Shown here piece after piece: positions 43,451 to 46,257 of a stretch of 46,257 nucleotides of DNA. Under the pieces are notes generated by a model that saw only the letters and a list, made by a program, of their open reading frames with translations, searched no databases and had not been told where the DNA came from. The position numbers were made by a program, and so were the translations under genes. Positions within the stretch are counted from its first letter, which is position 1. Every line of letters starts with the position of its first letter. This DNA comes from Bacteroidaceae bacterium (GTDB taxonomy: Bacteria; Bacteroidota; Bacteroidia; Bacteroidales; Bacteroidaceae), in NCBI GenBank assembly GCA_017936265.1, contig JAGBFX010000055.1, forward strand, positions 1 to 46,257, in the 5' to 3' direction.

Positions 43451-44023
43451 TCAACCATAGAGAAAAGCATAGTACCACATTAACATAAAATTGGCTACAA
43501 TCAGCAGGCATAAAGCAAGAGCAGTTCCAATAGTCCAAACTATCTTCGTTTTTTTACTCTCTTTTTCAAAAACTGCAAAATAATTCAAATAGCGGTCCTT
43601 CTTCCAATATACCAAATGGCCTATTATCCACGAAGGAACAATTCCCAAACCGACAACAAGGAGCAAGTGCCTTCCTACAATGTCATATGCTTGTGGCCCA
43701 TAGCAAATCATCCAAATATTAATCACCAAATAAAAAGGTAAAGCAAACAACAGCAATGCAAGACCGGTCAGACAGTATAGTGTAAACCCCGATGCAGGGT
43801 GGTCTAAGGTCTTATACAACCCACTTCTCGTCCAATCCTTGTATTCCTTGAATGTATTAATTCCATATTTCTCTTTCAATCGCCTCTTCCAGAAGGGCAA
43901 ACAATACAACGGTCGTTGCACCAATAATTCAACTGCTGCATATATAGGTAATCCGGAGAAATACATCAGATTGTACAACGAGTACAACAACCTGTTCAAG
44001 AATTTGTCTATATTGTCTTTCAT
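43451..44023 (-). CDS. Membrane protein of unknown family inside the thioredoxin array
   Basis: The 190-residue protein has a hydrophobic N-terminal segment (YFSGLPIYAAVELLVQRPLY) and three clear transmembrane helices: about 78-107 (TLYCLTGLALLLFALPFYLV), 115-140 (HLLLVVGLGIVPSWIIGHLV) and 163-188 (IGTALALCLLIVANFMLMWY). A basic loop (FWKRRLKEKYGINTFKEYKD) lies between the first segments. I recognise no family. It starts 2 bp after the stop of the gene at 44026, so they are cotranslated, and it is the only non-thioredoxin gene in the array. It might hold or supply reductant to its neighbour; that is inference from position only. Confidence 0.65.
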   Translation of the reverse strand: MKDNIDKFLNRLLYSLYNLMYFSGLPIYAAVELLVQRPLYCLPFWKRRLKEKYGINTFKEYKDWTRSGLYKTLDHPASGFTLYCLTGLALLLFALPFYLVINIWMICYGPQAYDIVGRHLLLVVGLGIVPSWIIGHLVYWKKDRYLNYFAVFEKESKKTKIVWTIGTALALCLLIVANFMLMWYYAFLYG

Positions 44024-44025
44024 TT

Positions 44026-46050
44026 CTATTCTTTCTTCAACGCCTTTATAAGGTTTTCAAAAGCATCAAGGTTACGTGGGTCGGCATTGACATCGAGCAA
44101 ATTTCCGTTGCGGTCGATGAGCCTGTATGTGGGGTAACTGTTTACTCTGAGGAAACGCTCCACAGCACTCTGCTGCTCGCCGGGCAAGTTGTAATGCACC
44201 ACGTTGTCGCCTGTGACATTGTACTCCTTTATTACATTTTTCCAGCTATCCTCATCGCTGTTGTTTGCAAGGTAAAGGAACACTATATCATACGGCGCCA
44301 TTCTCTCATACAGTTCCTTACTGTGCGAAAGAGCCCGTTTGCAAGGACCGCACCAGGTACCCCACACATCGACCAATACAAACTTGCCTTTGTATGGCTC
44401 TATGAGCTTGCGTAGAATCTTCTCGCCGTCACTCATTTCCTTAACCTCGTCGTTAGTTTTCAGGCTTTCGCCACCTGATAGAGCACGACGTTGCAAAGCA
44501 AGATATCTGTTCTGCATCTCCAGCACTGTGTTTATTGCAGCCGGTGTCGATATGTTCTTCTCTGCCCACTCTATCACATCTGCCGGTAGGGGAATGCGGC
44601 GGTTGTTTATTTCGTTCCAGATGATTCCGGCCATATAAATATCGTATATCTCCTTGTTGTTTGGCAGACTGCTTATCGCATGCTGCGGAATTTTGACAGC
44701 AAATTCCCTTATTATTGCATCGGCATTACTGTTCCACACATCGTTTATAATATACACGATTTCACTATTATTGAATTCGCTTATAAGTTTTTCTCTCTCC
44801 GCGTCATCGTCAAGTGTTGCAAGTTGTGCCTTCATCTTTTCAAGTTCACTGTCGTAACGTTTCACGGCACATGCCTGTTTCTCATCGAGCGAGATTGTTC
44901 CACATGCTGCAAGACGTTGCAATGTCTTTCCCACAGCGCCTTCCTGTTCTGGCATATTCTGTACTTTATAATTCATATAATCGGTCAAGAAACGGAGATA
45001 GTCGCGATAGAGGCTTTTGGGGCTGCACAACGTTGAAAATCCATCGGTAGATAATGGTGAAATCATACTGTTCCAAAGAGAGTCGGCAAAGGCGATATAT
45101 TCTGCCGGCAGTTTGTCGCCTTCAACATAGTACATCCCCTGCATAAGGCTCTCGCCCATCCCGGCACGATAATAGCCAGTGAGATAGTCGATATATCGGC
45201 GCGACAACATGGGGTGCTCCTCTACTCTCTTTTGCAGTTCGGCATTATATCGACGTCCGCACTCCTTTACGTGGTGCAAGAACTCCATAGCCTGCTCCTG
45301 CGTGGCATGGTCGTGCTCTATGCGCTCGTTCATAAATGAAGCCGGATAGGCTGTCAACTCATTTTGCAGGCGCACATCATTGCCCATAAAGAGTTTCTGC
45401 CCAGTGCCGAAATCGTGGAGAAAGAAATATGTCTCCCCCGGCTCAAGCACTGTTCTCACCATTGTTCTTTTCCAACCAACAAACACCTGCGAGGTATTCT
45501 GTAACGGCATTTTTAGTGTAAAACGTCCCAATGAATCCATTTTTGCATACAATGACAAACCGCCGGGTTCGCGTGTAACAACATTATGTACCATTACCTC
45601 GAACTCATTTCCGCCTCTTTGCAAGGCCTCGGCAGGCATATCCTTTAGCCAGCCGATTATTGTAACACTGTCGCCTAAGGCGTAACCGTTGTCCTTGAAG
45701 CCTACGCGAGTATCCTTCACAGGGTAATCGGGCAATGTGGCGGTGGTTATGGGGCTGCACTTAACAGCCTTTGAATTGCCTACGGTGATTGTGCGTGTGC
45801 CTTTTTTCATCTTGCCCACCTTTATGCCAAGCACATCGTCGCCATTGACAACGGTGAGAGTATAACCACCACGTTTCTCTGTCATTGACTTTATATCCCA
45901 AAAGCGTGAATCGTAGATAACATGCTCGCGGGCAAAACCAATGAGCCAATCGCCTGTGGCATTGTTACGCCAATAGGTGTTTGCTATTTCCTGTGCAAAA
46001 CCACACATAGTGGTAAGCGCAAATAAGATGGTAAATAATCTCTTTTTCAT
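44026..46050 (-). CDS. Secreted thioredoxin-fold protein, array type B (CGPC)
   Basis: The 674-residue protein has a signal peptide (MKKRLFTILFALTTMCGFAQ), a beta-rich N-terminal part (ANTYWRNNATGDWLIGFARE), a long helical middle (about 240-530) and a thioredoxin fold with CGPC at 567-570 (LVDVWGTWCGPCKRALSHSK). FLYLANNSDEDSWKNVIKEY, GDNVVHYNLPGEQQ and cis-Pro in NSYPTYRLIDRNGN place it with the type B genes at 36181 and 37935. Its last 29 residues are duplicated as a remnant at 31694-31780. It starts 30 bp after the stop of another thioredoxin-like gene that enters from the right. Confidence 0.78.
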   Translation of the reverse strand: MKKRLFTILFALTTMCGFAQEIANTYWRNNATGDWLIGFAREHVIYDSRFWDIKSMTEKRGGYTLTVVNGDDVLGIKVGKMKKGTRTITVGNSKAVKCSPITTATLPDYPVKDTRVGFKDNGYALGDSVTIIGWLKDMPAEALQRGGNEFEVMVHNVVTREPGGLSLYAKMDSLGRFTLKMPLQNTSQVFVGWKRTMVRTVLEPGETYFFLHDFGTGQKLFMGNDVRLQNELTAYPASFMNERIEHDHATQEQAMEFLHHVKECGRRYNAELQKRVEEHPMLSRRYIDYLTGYYRAGMGESLMQGMYYVEGDKLPAEYIAFADSLWNSMISPLSTDGFSTLCSPKSLYRDYLRFLTDYMNYKVQNMPEQEGAVGKTLQRLAACGTISLDEKQACAVKRYDSELEKMKAQLATLDDDAEREKLISEFNNSEIVYIINDVWNSNADAIIREFAVKIPQHAISSLPNNKEIYDIYMAGIIWNEINNRRIPLPADVIEWAEKNISTPAAINTVLEMQNRYLALQRRALSGGESLKTNDEVKEMSDGEKILRKLIEPYKGKFVLVDVWGTWCGPCKRALSHSKELYERMAPYDIVFLYLANNSDEDSWKNVIKEYNVTGDNVVHYNLPGEQQSAVERFLRVNSYPTYRLIDRNGNLLDVNADPRNLDAFENLIKALKKE

Positions 46051-46080
46051 TGTATGCCAGATTTCAGGTTTTACTTACAA

Positions 46081-46257
46081 TTATTCCACAGTGCCGCTCA
46101 GATGTTCCAGAATGACACCTTCGCCATAGCCACACCATTGCTCTAAAATATATCCGTCGGGAGAGATAAGGACAAAAAGCGGTATACCGTCTCTGTCGCT
46201 ACGGTAACGTGCATAGAGAGCACTGCCGTTATAGCCGTCATTCCAGTTGTACCAAGA
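46081..46257 (-). CDS. C-terminal end of another thioredoxin-like array gene, cut by window edge
   Basis: The last 58 codons read in part SALYARYRSDRDGIPLFVLI then SPDGYILEQWCGYGEGVILE. The 'GIP.FVLISPDG' segment is the cis-proline loop and last strands of a thioredoxin/TlpA fold. The CGPC region lies beyond the window. It adds a seventh member to the array and shows that the array continues to the right. Confidence 0.65.
   Translation of the reverse strand, partial: SWYNWNDGYNGSALYARYRSDRDGIPLFVLISPDGYILEQWCGYGEGVILEHLSGTVE

Overview
The window is a chromosomal stretch of a Bacteroidota bacterium, most likely order Bacteroidales. The signs are Bacteroidetes-type promoters (a TTG/TTTG box about 19 bp from TAnnTTTG, seen on both strands), a fused LpxC-FabZ enzyme, a membrane-anchored helix-turn-helix regulator beside an outer-membrane beta-barrel protein, DUF4252 proteins behind an ECF sigma factor, and many secreted TlpA-like thioredoxin proteins. 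Genus cannot be assigned from the sequence alone.

Layout. 1-5.3 kb: the start of an AAA ATPase gene (cut by the window edge), a small membrane protein, an antitoxin-like tail, and a large outer-membrane beta-barrel protein divergent from a membrane-anchored regulator; a four-fold GGGACA array lies between them and short repeats bracket the region. 5.3-10.9 kb: glycine cleavage operon lplA-gcvT-gcvH-gcvPA-gcvPB (minus strand). 11.0-15.6 kb: a three-ORF envelope operon (a lipoprotein split by an apparent -1 frameshift, then a DUF5723-like barrel). 15.8-17.4 kb: POT-family peptide transporter. 18.0-26.0 kb: plus-strand housekeeping genes purM, prfA, pyrF, lpxD, lpxC-fabZ, lpxA, a pRiA4b ORF-3-like gene and miaA. 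26.2-31.5 kb: a lipoprotein, a secreted repeat protein, and an ECF sigma / anti-sigma / DUF4252 operon. 31.7-32.7 kb: a gene remnant and a higBA-type toxin-antitoxin pair between promoter-bearing repeats. 33.0-34.3 kb: enolase. 34.4-46.3 kb: seven secreted thioredoxin-fold paralogues (one cut by the window edge) plus one membrane protein, all on the minus strand.

The most interesting part is the right third. Two almost identical ECF-type promoters (TGTAAC, 16 bp, CGTC) occur, one upstream of the ECF sigma operon at 31.5 kb and one upstream of the thioredoxin array at 43.3 kb. This suggests that the sigma factor controls itself and the array. The array promoter is preceded by three 9-bp direct repeats with exact 21-bp periodicity that fit the LytTR binding consensus. 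Tail fragments of array genes occur outside intact genes (31.7 kb, directly upstream of the sigma promoter, and 34.4 kb, in phase behind the last array gene), so the array is recombining and may once have adjoined the sigma operon. I read this as a candidate envelope redox or stress regulon built on diversified thioredoxin-fold proteins. Its substrates and inducing signal cannot be told from the sequence.
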